64,000 nt of DNA. Origin: Monosporascus cannonballus (lineage: Eukaryota; Ascomycota; Sordariomycetes; Xylariales). The stretch covers positions 62,001 through 126,000 of the forward strand of contig QJNS01000076.1 of assembly GCA_004154925.1 (NCBI GenBank), written 5' to 3'. A model generated the notes under the pieces. The model did not search any database. It was not told the DNA's origin and saw only the letters and a program-made list of their open reading frames with translations. The position numbers and the translations under genes are program-made. Below, one piece after another: positions 41,543 to 53,111 of this stretch (the first letter of the stretch is position 1; each line of letters begins with the position of its first letter).

Positions 41543-42174
41543 GCAAGCGAGTACTCGTTATTATCCGCGCGAATACACATCCCAACATCCGGAGAATTTA
41601 GTGGGATAATTCGTAGCGATATAATTCTGTTAAGCAGAGCTATGTTGGCGGTATATGCATTGCCGTATATTATGCAAGTTCAATACGCAATTGAAGATTT
41701 CCACCAAAAGGGTTGGTAACTTGTTAGAGTTGTTCCTAACAGAGCGGGATCGGCTTGGCCAGCCTATGGGCCGAGATAAGGATTCGGCCCAGTTTGTTCG
41801 CTTTCCGCAACAGAGTCTTCTTGTAGATAGCTTCACTAATGATAAGACGATAATAGCATAGGGAATAGCCATAGCCATCATCACAGAGATCGGTAATGGT
41901 CGGCGGTTATCAGGAAATTTGTCATTGGGTTTATGACATAGCGAGTTTGGCGATGATAACGTGGCGGAGATAATCCGGCGCAGCAGAGCTCGCTCCCCGG
42001 ATCAGATCCGACGCTGCGGGTCGTTGTAGATACTACTTTTGACAAAAAGGGTATGGGAACAAGATGAAAGATATCGTTATATATCTCTTGGCCTGAATTC
42101 CTGGCGGAATGCTTTGACCATCCGCAGATGTTCCTGGTTGACCTCCCTATCTGACTGGTAATCGCGCTGCCACG
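41543..42174 (+). promoter_or_regulatory. Upstream region of asparaginase gene, rich in GATA-type sites
   Basis: 632 bp between the LTR end and the asparaginase start codon, of normal composition. Six HGATAR sequences lie on the plus strand: 41774-41779 (AGATAA), 41825-41830 (AGATAG), 41840-41845 (TGATAA), 41848-41853 (CGATAA), 41954-41959 (TGATAA) and 41968-41973 (AGATAA). HGATAR is the binding sequence of the fungal nitrogen regulators AreA/NIT2. Regulation by them is inference. Short open frames on both strands here show no domain. Confidence 0.45.
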
Positions 42175-43670
42175 ATGCTTGCCAAGTTACTTTTCTTCGC
42201 CTCACTGATCTTTGGGGCTCTGGCATCACCAGTCCAAGAAGTCAAAAGTGAATATGATGATGGGATTGAGTGGATTTCTAAGAACTCCTCCCTGCCCAAA
42301 ATCATGTAGGTTCAGTGTGCCTTTCCTGAGCCCCTTGCCGGCTGACCGATCGAGGATATATAACACGGGTGGCACGATAGTGTCTACATCCAATTATAGC
42401 GCTCTCGATAACATCAATTATGGCCGGGGACCCCGACCTACTACAGAGGAGCTGATTGACAACGTCACAGAGGTGTGGGAAGTCGCCCAACTCGGCATCG
42501 TGGAATTCGAAGCTCCGGGTGGTAGTTCAGGTGTCAACTCGTCGCTCTACCTGGATATTAACCGAGTAGCTAACAGACAACTCTGTTCCGAAGGCTCCGA
42601 TATTGCCGGTGCCATCATGTTCCATGGCACCAACACGCTAGAAGAGACAGTGAGAATCCAATATCGACGTTCTTGTTACATTGACAGAATAGGGGCTAAA
42701 GTAGAAAAGGCATTCGGTGTCGACCTGACATTCAACTGCTCTAAGCCATTTATTGCTACGGGGGCTATGAGACCAAACACCTATATCTCGCCGGATGGTC
42801 CATCAAACTTTTATCAGGCTGTTGCTGCCGCCGCGTCACCCTCATCGCGAGATCGCGGTGGTCTGATCGTCTTCAATGATAGGTAATTAAGCCAAACAAG
42901 CGTCGAAGTCACTCGCCACGGCATTCTATGTATCATCTGTATTGGATCTCCGTACTGACTTTGTGATGACTAGGATCACATCTATCTACTATTCCGCCAA
43001 AACTAATGCCAACACACCCGACACCTTTAAGTCTATTGAACACGGAAACCTCGGCGTTCTCCTTGCAGTACAGCCGTATTACTTCTTCAGCGCTGCCTAC
43101 CCTACCGGCCGTCCTTACTTCGACGTGACTAATGTGACCGAACTCCCATCTATAATCACCTTCTTTGGTCACCAGGGCTTTGACGCCTCGTTGATGTATG
43201 CCGCTGTGGCGAACGGAGCGAAGTGCGTATCTCGATTCCGAAGTGACCCGGGGCTCGCCCATACTAACCCCTATGCTCCAGAGGTCTGGTGATAATGGGA
43301 GCCGGTGCCGCTCATCTTAGTCCCAGCGCGACTGAAGCCGCCGAAGATTTGTTCAATAAGGGGATCCCTACTATTGCCGTTGCGCGACCATCCAGTGGCA
43401 GTGGTGTGCCCGGGGTCTACCCAGGCTCAGTGTATGCCTCCCCATCCCCTAATTCAACTCTTTATACTGCGCTTGCTATATTTTATTCTTAGCTGACGTT
43501 CGTATAGCTTCTTCGCCAGCTTTGTCGGTGCTGAGCAAGCCCCAATCATGCTTCAGCTAGCAATTGCTGCTGGGTACAGCTTTGATCAGATCCGGGATCT
43601 CTTTGAGAGCCCCCTAAGGAACGCCATATACGGCCCGACTGCGAATCAACATATTTACTATTCATCCTAG
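42175..43670 (+). CDS. Secreted type II L-asparaginase (six exons)
   Basis: Predicted to hydrolyse L-asparagine to aspartate and ammonia outside the cell. Exons read 42175-42305, 42355-42649, 42710-42882, 42974-43222, 43282-43431 and 43508-43670, giving 386 codons plus stop. The protein starts with a signal peptide (MLAKLLFFASLIFGALA), then the catalytic motif NTGGTI, the second motif HGTNTLEET, and CSKP...TGAMRP. The start codon is chosen for the signal peptide. The intron at 42650-42709 is 60 bp and has no in-frame stop, so an unspliced reading would insert 20 spurious residues in the middle of the conserved block; splicing restores LEETAFGVDLTFNCSKP. In the second motif the residue equivalent to bacterial Asp90 is Asn, which may be natural in fungal members or a substitution. 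The gene starts 632 bp from a RIPed LTR but is itself unmutated. Confidence 0.88.
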
Positions 43671-45130
43671 GTGTTTTGTGTTTCTCTGAGTTGATAGGAA
43701 AAGCGGGGCGGCATAATTGTTGCAGGCTAAGGGAAATGCTATGATGCATGCGTTAGAGCATTGCAATATCCTATCTAACGAAAGCGATGAATAGTTGGCG
43801 ATGATGGCCACAACCGCTCACAGGTGTTATATTATTCCATGTAACCACCCACTTTATTTGTCAATTTCTATCCGACCCCTGGCCACACAGCGCCACCGGG
43901 ACGCACCTGGTAAAGGGGTATAACGAAGCGACATATGGATGATCCCAATTACTGCATAGAATTCAATGTTGCATATTACATGTCGGGGTCCCTTATCTTA
44001 AACCCCATTTGAATGAATTTTTAAAATGCAGGACCTGGATGTTCCGCCTCAATCCATCGTCTTCCTCAGGTTCGGGGCCGACTGATGAGTTGGCATTTGG
44101 CCATATGCCTGCATCAGCGCCTGCAACACTTCGTTTAATCCGGCACATTCCTGTGCGGCATGCAACAAATCACATCGTCATCTCGATGTATATGTATTCC
44201 ATCTCTCAGTGGATCCCTGCTGTATGACGAGTCACTCAATCGGCCAAAGTTGCGCCGCCCTTCGTTCGGCCTACTCAAGAGTAGACGGGGTGAACAGCAT
44301 CTGCCACCAAATGATATCGGTGCCATTTAGCAAGAATCAAGGGTCGCTTCCCTAGTATTCTATCGGTAAAGTCATCCGAAGACACCGTTGAGTAGGACAT
44401 GGCGCAATACCCGAGTGGGCTATTTGGGCTCCCGCCATATCCGTCAAGGTTCCCTGGTCTTCAGTAGGAGTATTCTACCGAAATGAGACCAATAAGGTCA
44501 TACCAGATACATGTCGAAAGACTGTTTTGCTCAGCATTTCTTGATCTCTCTAAAATGCTCCATCGATTTGTCCTGACAATGGGAGACTCAAGCACGCACA
44601 ACATCTCACAGAAGGATTACCACCTACCGCAAATGCCGTCTTTTGCGAACCGAAGGGACAACTCCAAACTTCAGGATTCCTGCAGCTTCGCGACCTTAAG
44701 GGGCTCGGGCGAATAAGACAGCTACTCCAACTGCATCCAACTTATGGCCACACCTATCAACTTGCATGGCAGGGCGGGCCTCTGATCAAAACGTTGCTGG
44801 CCAGCAACAGACAGACGAATAGGGTCTTAAACTGGAGCATAAACCCCACAGACCTTTTTATGCTATGCAGAGGGTGCAGCTTTTTAGGCAAGTGCATATC
44901 AATCCACGCGAGACGGAAACTGCCAGATTCGTGCGATGCAGTTGAGCATGCAGTGGTCGCAAAGATGCTTTAATATCGTGCAGGCCCCTTATCTTGCATT
45001 CGAGATCGCGTACAGCTTTATAATGCCCATCCTCTGCTTTGCTTCTTATTCTCCTTGCGCCCTTGAGGCGTCCTTCTTCACTAGGATCAATTCCAATTCC
45101 TAGGTACTGCCGTCCAATACGTCGCCCCAA
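43671..45130. other. Intergenic, no gene recognised
   Basis: About 1.46 kb of normal composition. Several open frames of 60-80 codons occur on both strands (for example 44009-44227 and 44483-44716 plus strand) but overlap each other, lack recognisable domains and look like chance. No tRNA or repeat was seen. Confidence 0.5.
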
Positions 45131-45550
45131 ATGTATATGCTTTTGACACCGAGACACTCTATAGCCGACATCCCGCCAGCCCCGGGTCGGGGGGCACGCG
45201 CGGGGCAGGATCTGGCCGAGTTCGCCGAAACTACACGCCATTTCATCCTCTCCTTTATTCGTTACTCCGCACGCCATTTCGATGCGTCCTCAACAGCATT
45301 GGAAGGCGCACCCAGTCTACAACCGCGCTCCACCCCAAGAGAGAACAATGCCATGATCGGTGCCGTAGTCGGGGTTCTACTTGCGGTCTTCATAATCTCT
45401 AGTTGCACCTTTTTATACATGTACGGGCGTTCAGCCCGCTGTTGGCCGCGAAAGAAACATCGCCACCGTCGCAAGTCAAGCGGCTCAAAAAATTCAAAAG
45501 CTTCGAAGGGTGCGGACAGTGAGGGACAACCTCCTGCTCCCGCTGAATAA
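45131..45550 (+). CDS. Small single-pass membrane protein, unknown function
   Basis: 139 codons, intronless as read. Residues about 76-98 are a strong transmembrane helix (AMIGAVVGVLLAVFIISSCT onward), followed by a basic cytoplasmic tail (RKKHRHRRKSSGSKNSKAS) and a short acidic/proline end. The region before the helix is enriched in Ala and Arg and has no signal peptide. The layout, one helix followed by a clustered basic juxtamembrane tail, is common to small hypothetical fungal membrane proteins. An upstream exon or another start cannot be excluded. A 139-codon minus-strand frame at 44858-45277 overlaps its first half and I take it as a shadow. Confidence 0.6.
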   Translation: MYMLLTPRHSIADIPPAPGRGARAGQDLAEFAETTRHFILSFIRYSARHFDASSTALEGAPSLQPRSTPRENNAMIGAVVGVLLAVFIISSCTFLYMYGRSARCWPRKKHRHRRKSSGSKNSKASKGADSEGQPPAPAE

Positions 45551-47272
45551 TGGATCTCTTGTAAGAGCAATCAAAGCCTTACTTGAAGTCTCGACAACAT
45601 GATACGGGAAGCGAACTTACGAACGAATGAATGGTGGCATGGCGCGCATGACGATTATAATTAATGGAAGGGGCACACTTGCCAGTGATGGTATCAGCAC
45701 CAGTCTCTATTGGGCCATGAGGGTAGCGAGGCGTGTGGCGTTGAATCCAAGCATACTGGTTGGTTGTATAATATTAAGGAAGCTCAAGCAGAAGCTACCA
45801 ATGGAGATCAAGTTGGAAACTGGTTTGAACGCGAACATCTGTACATATTTTTAGGAGATTGATCTCAAGTATTCGATGCAATTACATGTTTGTCTGGCCT
45901 GGTTGCTATGTCACATGTTCTCGCTTGTGAATCTTGGTCGACAGGAAATATTCGTCGACTGATTAGATAGCTGCAAGGTTCCATCCTTGACAGTCTGCCC
46001 ACGGGGAGCCTACATGACCAATCCGCAAAGATTGCCATTGGTGCCCAACTTTTCTCGAAGGATGGAACGCGGAGGGGCCATACGACCATACGCATGCTAG
46101 CAGCTGTACTACTAGCCATCCTCAGCCACGATGCCAGCTCAAACCCTCCGTCCACGGATGCCATAGTATTGGGCATTGTGCAACCACGCCTTCTAGGTCG
46201 CTTGGCTGAATTCGATCGTTCGAGCCACCGCATCTTATTCCTGCTTGCCGTACCCGTCTGCTCCCATTTGGCTACCTGCCTATTTCTAGGACTCCCCGCG
46301 ACGTTGCATCAGCGATTTAACTGTCAATATCTTACTTGACAGGAGATAAGCCGTTCGGATTAAAGAGTCTCGAATGAGAGACAGAGTTCTCATGCCGCTT
46401 CTTACTATACCGACCATCTTCACCACCTGCATCCACCCCCTTTTCGTAAGCATGCATAGGCTGGTCGTGTGAGCAAACGCCAAAAATGCATGACTTATCA
46501 CATCGAATGTATGTGACGATTGATCTCGGTTATGCCTTTCGAGGTGGAACTGTACCTGGAAACTTCAAGACGTTCATGTGGAATAAGCGAGAACAAGCTC
46601 TATCACCACCGACCGCAGGACGTCTACTTCTAATGTACAACATATGCATGTGACGATGCACGCGCGTCCTTGCGCCCTACGGGAACTCGAATAACCTATT
46701 GTGAGCTCTGAACAGTCGACGACGGCCGTCAGTGCAATAGTGAAAGCCAGCCAGGCCCCTCGGTAAGGGCATGGTAGTCACAGCATGATCAGGTTCAGCC
46801 TCTTGAACCTAGAAATGGCCAGTTACATTCGAAGAAGAGAATCATCACCGGCACCTCACGGTTTGATAACCCGTGGCGCCATCCAGCCTGTCCTATAACG
46901 TAAGAGGGTTGAATCTGGATAGATTGTTGGGTATGGGAGTCGTTTAGCGTTGAACTGGCACACGGGGAACACCCTATCCCTAGGAAAACACTTGCGAGAT
47001 CATTGCAGCCTCAACGCAACTTGATTACTCATATCTCAATGCTCACGTCTCACCGACGGGACTGGTGTCATCAGTATATATCAAGGCCAAGAAGAGCCGT
47101 CAAGCAGACAAGCTCGCTGAGATATGATGTCATTGCTAACTTCGGGCAGGTATCATGACTTATAGGACAAGGTATCGTGTAAGATTCTAATCGTAGTCCA
47201 AACTCCATCAGCGCATCAAATACTAACAGCCCTTTCCCACCGCGATTGCTCTACATTAGTGATGCGACTACA
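45551..47272. other. Intergenic, no gene recognised
   Basis: About 1.7 kb. Overlapping frames at 45,865-46,340 on both strands (122 codons minus, 81 codons plus) are mutually exclusive and have no domain; neither is called. A perfect 7-bp stem with a 6-nt loop lies at 46,791-46,810 (AGGTTCA...TGAACCT). Confidence 0.45.
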
Positions 47273-50200
47273 TTATAGACGCAACCGTTTCCCAGCGAAT
47301 AGCAAAATGTACGCAAGAAGCCGGTACGCCGTCCCGATAGCCAAGAGCACCAGCACGTTTGACCAGATTCCGTCGAGGTCGAAGCCGGTGGCCTGCGACG
47401 CCAGCTCGATGTTGTAGAGGTATTCGAAGGGGGCGACCATGCGGCCGAAGTAGAGCTCGGCGAGCCAGACGCCGGGGCTGGCGCGCCAGAGCCACTCCAT
47501 CCCCCAGGAGCGGACGTCGCGCAGCGTGGGCGCGGCGCCGGACAGGATGCCGACGATGAGGGCGACCATGGTGCTGAGGAGGGGCGCGTCCTCGCGGCGC
47601 ACCACCATGCTGACGCAGGACGCGAGCCCGTACACGCAGTAGAAGTACACCAGGTTGGCGACGAAGGCGAGGCCCCAGTCGATGATGGGCACGGCGAGCA
47701 CGAGGAGCAGCGTGGTGAAGTGCAGGCACGCGATTGCCATGCGCGGCGCCACCGAGAGCGTCTTGGCCACGAAGTACGCGAGCCGCGAGTGGCCCGCCTC
47801 GGCCTCGCGCCGGTGCAGCAGCATCTCCTCGGAGAACACCTTGACGCCCGGCGCCGCCGACACGAGTCCGATGGCGATGGCGACGAGCAGCGCGAGCTGT
47901 GGCACAGACTGCAGGTCCGTCGCGATGGAGAGCACGTCGAACGGCGGGTTGTACAACCCCACGAAGTAGATACCCTTCTTGGCGTTCATGGCGAGCCCCA
48001 GCAGGGAGCCGGCGAGCGACGCGAGGCCCAGCTCGAACCAGAAGGCCGACATCGTGCGCCACTGCTGCAGCATTGCGCGGCGGAGACAGAGCCAGACCTG
48101 TTTGAGGAGCGGCGCACCTCGCCTCCTGAGCAGGTGCCGGATCGGGCGCGTGGACTGCCTGTTGCTCAGCATCTCACCCACGTTGAGAGCGGAGGAGTTT
48201 GAAGAAGCGACCGAGGCGTGCTTGCTTTTGATACTGGCATTCTGGCGGGAGGTGGCCCAGTGCCGGATCAGGGCGTCCTTGGAAATGTCGCCGTTCTTCT
48301 TGTAGGGGCGGCCGTTGCCGGTGATTATGTCAGTAACGATGTCGCCAAAGTTGCCGTAGTCGGGGAAATCGAAGCCCATCTCCTGGAAGTAGTACCTCAC
48401 CTCCGCCCCCGGACCCTCGTAGATAATCTGTCCGTTGGCAAGGAGGATGAGGTCGTCCAGCATCTCGAAGATCTCCATCCGAGGCTGGTGGATGATGACG
48501 ATGACAGAGATGCCCAGCCGCGCGAGCGCTTTCAAAGTCCCCATTATGGACGATGCCGCTGTCGCATCCAGACCGCTTGTGGGTTCGTCGAGGAATATGG
48601 CCATGGGCGCCGCGCCGAGTTCCATTCCAATGCTTACACGCTTCCGCTGTCCGCCACTTATAATAGGTTTTCCGACACTACCAACCAGAGAGTCGCGAAC
48701 GTGGGACAGCTCCAAGCAGTCAATGACCGAGTCGACGTGGGCCTTGATATCGGAGTCCTTCCAGGAACGAGGCAAGCGTATCCTCGCCGCGTGAAGGATG
48801 TTCTCGTAGACGGTCAGCTCGGGGGACACGACATCGTCTTGCGGTACATAACCGATGAGCTTCCTGTAGCGCTTAATCTTCCCGGGGATGTTGTTGATCG
48901 AAACGTGGCCGCCGGTGTTGATGGTCTTCCCCATCAGAACGTTCACAAAGGTGGATTTACCAGCACCTGAGCCACCCATGACCGCGGTAAGGGACCCGGC
49001 CTCGATCGATCCGGTCACATTCTGGAGAATAGGCTTCGTGCTTCCTTTCGGGTGGAAGCTGAGATCAGAATACTGGAAGGACATCCCAAAATCCGCCGTC
49101 GCCGTTGCTTTCCTCATCGACTCCACAAAGGCCTGTAGCTGGGGAGTAAGTCCAGCTTCGAAGTCCTGGCCTGGCGCCATGCCAGGAGCCTCGAGTGCAG
49201 CTTGGAAACCGGCCCATTGGTCTTGTCCCCGCATGTGCATCGGGGCCACGTGGTCCATCTCATGGTCTACTTCCGTGAGTTTTTTATAATTCGTGTTCCT
49301 TCGCGAAAGCATACCTGGCCTCGTATAGGAGTCTAGTGGAGCATGGTGCATCCTCGAGCTCTTTCGGAGTCGTCCTCGCAGAATGAGTAGGAGGGTCCCG
49401 ACAATTAGTAAAATATCAACCAGAATGAGGATGGCGAATGGGATGTAATATCTCTGGTACTGTGATCCTTCCGGGCAACTGCTCCCGAAGTTACATGGCG
49501 TCGGGGTTGAGGCTCCGGGTTGACAGTACGAGCCCTGAGGACATAGTAACATCTCTTTCCCCCCCCTAGGGCAGTAGTACCCTTGCTGACACACGACAGG
49601 TTCAAACCTGTATACTGCCGTCAGTCTTTGTACAGGAGCGTGGGATGAGAATTTCTAGCAATGTGTTCTAGGGGAATGAGGTAGGAAGGCACGCTGAGTG
49701 GAGTAGCTTCCAGCATTGGGCCGGAAAAGGGGCATGTGGGGAATCGAAAATCACTTACGGTCCCATCCCGATGTTCTTGCCCTGGAAAGTGCAGACCATT
49801 CCTGAAAGACGACTCATTTGGCATACCGTCAGAGGCGGGCAGAAGTGCGGCAGGGAGTTTACAGTATTGTTAGCACCTGTTTTTGTTTAGTATATCGATT
49901 TCCATAGTGGTTAATTCTGAAGAACACACATAGGAAACCTTCAGCGCAACCATCCGCCATCCACGACTCCACATTCTGGATCTGGATAGGCACTGCACCC
50001 TCTCTCCAGCAGGGGGCAGCATCTGTAGGCGTCTCGTTTCGGGCTATCTGTTGAGCCGCGCCATAGAAAGACGTCGAGAAGGTCGTATGGTTGATACCAG
50101 TACAAGCCCTCTCCCAGACATTAAGCCTCTCAAGATTCGCGGGTTGCAGTGACCCGTCGTCGGGATCGAATGTAAGTGGTGTCGTAGTGTCCGGTGGGTT

Positions 50201-50612
50201 AGAGGCGTCGTATACGGGCAATTGGACATCGGTGCCCCCATGAAGAGTGTTAAACCACTTCCCTCCCGTCGTCACGTAGACCCCGTTCGTCTGGTTCCCG
50301 ATACACTGCCATTTCGGCGCATTGCTGTTTAGTTCTGGAGACTCCTGAAGAGCACACACGCATGCTTGGGTATCAAGAAATGTAGGCCCTTGGGGTTGGA
50401 ATTGTGGAAAATAAGGATCCTGGGGCAGGCGTCGTTCGACCGATTGCTGGTTATTAGCCATGGTACCCAAAGGTCGCTGTTCTTTCCACTACCTTTGGCT
50501 TGTCCGCGACACGACGGATAGAACATGTTCAAGCTCGAGATGCCGTGGGACCACGGCTTAAAGGCTACGGGAACATTGCTGACGAGCTGGGCGTTGAGGT
50601 CGGCGGCAGAGG
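47273..50612 (-). CDS. Adp1-like ABCG (white-brown) ABC transporter
   Basis: Half-size ABC transporter with a long cysteine-rich extracellular N-terminal region, a transmembrane segment, one nucleotide-binding domain and a C-terminal ABC2 membrane domain, the layout of yeast Adp1. Exons read 47273-49607, 49759-49876, 49930-50446 and, probably, 50493-50612. In the large exon, Walker A (GGSGAGKST) is at about residues 207-215 counted from Met 49594, then the signature ISGGQRKR and Walker B (AIFLDEPTSGLD), then six or so helices. The cysteine-rich part includes CPRGGKEMLLCPQGSYC. The first two introns keep frame. The 46-bp intron at 50447-50492 has good GT...CTAAT...AG signals but leaves the reading frame out of phase, so the 5' end is uncertain: either a different splice choice, an indel, or a start within 50,446-50,470. 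No signal peptide was located. Substrate unknown. Confidence 0.8.
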
Positions 50613-51553
50613 CTTAGAGATGGGCCCAAATTACCATGTCATCTTTTAGTGTGCTCGGCGTGATGGTCCTATCTGAGTGGCCCCTGTCCAGCTCAGACCA
50701 CGGACCAGTTTATTACACATCATGGCCGAGCAGCATTTCATTTCCCAATTGGGCGGAAGTCTCTCCATGATTACATTGCGGATCAGCGGTGCCTAGCCGA
50801 TGGTGGGGACCGGAAAACCGGTTCATCCATAAGATGCAGCTCGGTTGCTGAAGTAATTGGGGACTTGCGGGTTTCAAAGCAAACTCAAGTTGGGCCCAGC
50901 AGCCCAACACAGCCCTAACACGTTCACTCAGCCCTTCCATCAGCCCCGGAAATCTGATACACACCAGTCTGACCATCTGTGCAGTTCGTCAAGACTCGAG
51001 GTGGAGAGACAAAGACGATTGTCGTGTTTCTATTTCGTCTTACCGTAAGACCCCTTATTTGCTCTGCGCGCTTTGGGAAGGCCCAACAGCAGGCACCGCT
51101 ATCACTTTCACCGCTCGTGGGCTCGATGGACAGAATATGGACCTTCACATTTTGCTTCGCAGCCTGTAGAGTCGGTTTCGCTGGATAGGGCTGGGTCGGC
51201 CGCGAGCTAACTGTGCACTCATGACTGCCTGCATATAGTGGGCGTACTGCATGCGAGTCCGAGTTTCGGGCTGGTATTCAGGCAGCTTCCTAGGGGCTGA
51301 TGCCATGGGCTATGCATTGACAAGAGGAGTCAAAACAACAGGGCGTATGCTTCGGGTTAGCTCCGCGGACACTGCTATAATTAGGTTGCACAATAAGCGA
51401 CGTATTGAGCCTCAGACGATCAAATCCGTGATCGCTTATTGAAGCTGGAGAATAGAACGGGGGACTTAGCCACAAAAAAGTAACCAATCGGTGAACAACA
51501 TCAATTACATCTTTCGCACAATCTTGAAAGAATTTCCTCACTTGCCTACTCGT
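50613..51553. other. Upstream region of ABC gene, no gene recognised
   Basis: Possible first exon of the ABC transporter may lie here, but I found no signal-peptide-coding frame that joins it. Short overlapping frames on both strands (60-90 codons) have no recognisable domain. Confidence 0.4.
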
Positions 51554-52663
51554 CTAATGAATCCACCATTCTGACACTGACCTATTCTTTTCCTCCTCCA
51601 AGCAGCTCCGCCCTTCAGCCACAGGTGACACAAATCTCCTCCTGTGGGGCAACGCTGGTCCATGCTCACCATGGAAGCAAAAGCCACCAGCAAGCGCCTC
51701 AGGAGTCGCAGCCGTCGGGCCGGCATCCACCACAGGCCAATCGGGTTCCGGCTCGACGTATTCGTAGGCCCAACCGTCGGGGCCCGCCTCTGAGCCTGTG
51801 GGGGATACCGCACCCGCACATCCAGACGTCAGGTAAGAAGCGGCGTAGTGCCGCGGTCTCGGGGGGCTGGGACACGGGGCGAAGGGAACCTGGGCCTGCG
51901 CCGGCGTTGGCGGCTGCGCTCGTGCGAACCGGGTGGACGAGGCCAATCCGGCCGTCGTCCACTGCTGCTCGGCTTCTTCGTGCCGCAGGGAGCGTAGGCG
52001 GTCGAGGTCCTGCCCGATGCTGATATCGAGCCCGTTGATCAGGGCCTCCACGGCATCCGTGACCGTGACGGCCGAGCCGTACTGGGCGACGGCGCGCAAG
52101 CCCCAGAGCTGGCGGCGCGTCTCGGCAAGGTCCGCCTCGAGCATGGCCACAATCAGGGCGCGGCGGCGCAGCAGCGACTGCGGCGTCGATGGCGGCGCCG
52201 CGGCACCACCACCACCGGCCGATTGCACACGCATGTAGTCGGGTACGTCGAACGGTAGGTTATCGGGCTGCTGCGGGTTGCTGGGGCCAGCTTGCTTCGT
52301 CCGTGGTGTTGGGGAACCCTGATAGGTGGGGTTAGGTTCGAGATTAGCCGAGCGACTCCGCGAGGCCGTATCTGCGACGGGCGATGCCCTACCGATAGTG
52401 GTGGAGCGCCTGTCGAAGAGCACTGGGGTGACTCTGTCTATGAGGACGCCCATCTGGTTCGAGATCGCCTCGAGTCTATGCACAATGAGCCCCTGCAGCT
52501 CGAGCTGCTGTTGGTCAGTGCCGTTGCGTGCGATACCTGGGCTGCCGCGGCGGCGGCGGCGGGCTCTTCGCTGTTGCCGGGATGGTCGCTGATGCTGCTC
52601 TGCTATGGCCGCTGGAGGCGGCGACAAGAATTCGGACAAGTTGGAGTAGTTTGGTGAAGACAT
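51554..52663 (-). CDS. Hypothetical protein, low complexity
   Basis: 369 codons without introns as read, starting MSSPNYSNLSEFLSP. Arg/Gln-rich and basic at residues 27-41, then a segment likely helical (about residues 58-85 and 165-240, with repeated Leu/Arg/Ala), and a proline-rich, acidic C-terminal third containing YEYVEPEPDWP. There is no signal peptide or membrane segment. I recognise no domain. Length, codon use and a clean start support a real gene, but overlapping frames on the plus strand are also long because of GC-rich codons. Confidence 0.5.
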   Translation of the reverse strand: MSSPNYSNLSEFLSPPPAAIAEQHQRPSRQQRRARRRRRGSPGIARNGTDQQQLELQGLIVHRLEAISNQMGVLIDRVTPVLFDRRSTTIGRASPVADTASRSRSANLEPNPTYQGSPTPRTKQAGPSNPQQPDNLPFDVPDYMRVQSAGGGGAAAPPSTPQSLLRRRALIVAMLEADLAETRRQLWGLRAVAQYGSAVTVTDAVEALINGLDISIGQDLDRLRSLRHEEAEQQWTTAGLASSTRFARAQPPTPAQAQVPFAPCPSPPRPRHYAASYLTSGCAGAVSPTGSEAGPDGWAYEYVEPEPDWPVVDAGPTAATPEALAGGFCFHGEHGPALPHRRRFVSPVAEGRSCLEEEKNRSVSEWWIH

Positions 52664-53111
52664 TTCTGGTTCCCTAACGATGCATAGTCAAATGGGATTA
52701 GAGGTTGATGGTTTAGGCTTTGGGGGAAGAACTTCGCAAGACCTTCGAACCTGATGGGCGAGGCCTTTTATATTTATGCATCGTGAGTCAAGTGGCCTGG
52801 GAATTACTTGGTTCGATTGACTTCTAGTCAGCCTGGTCACAATACCGGACAATCATCACTAGTTACACAAGACTCACAACCCCTCCTAGCCTACTCGACT
52901 GTTAACCACTGCCTTGATTAAACATGAGGTTACGCAGCTACAGTCATTATATGGAAACAGTGCCGTTGATTCTTCCTTTGGAGGTACATACCACGTTCAA
53001 ACATTACAGACTGGGAAACTATTCCCAATCATACGGTCGCATGTGATGAAGCGAGCTATTAAGTATATCGTCAGAAATGCTTTATATGCGAGCAACTAGC
53101 TGGGACTTCCC
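52664..53111. other. Intergenic, no gene recognised
   Basis: Between two minus-strand hypothetical genes; likely promoter of the gene at 51554-52663. A 61-codon plus-strand frame at 52914-53099 has no domain and is not called. Confidence 0.4.

Noticed and set aside
34574..41547. Target-site duplication for element B
   Set aside because: The 5-bp flanks (GCTGA and GCAAG) do not match, so none is claimed although the LTR pair is clear.
44858..45277. 139-codon minus-strand frame
   Set aside because: Overlaps the membrane-protein gene and has no domain or start context; treated as a shadow.
45865..46339. Overlapping frames of 122 (minus) and 81 (plus) codons
   Set aside because: No domain on either and mutual overlap; insufficient to call a gene.
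46741..46870. TPP riboswitch on the minus strand (CTGAACCTGATC-like sequence)
   Set aside because: The CTGAGA core and the closing GCG-x-AGG element of fungal TPP switches are missing and no thiamine gene follows.
47268..48970. Long open frames on the plus strand and in another minus frame over the ABC transporter
   Set aside because: They are shadows caused by GC-rich codons; the ABC reading carries Walker A, signature and Walker B.
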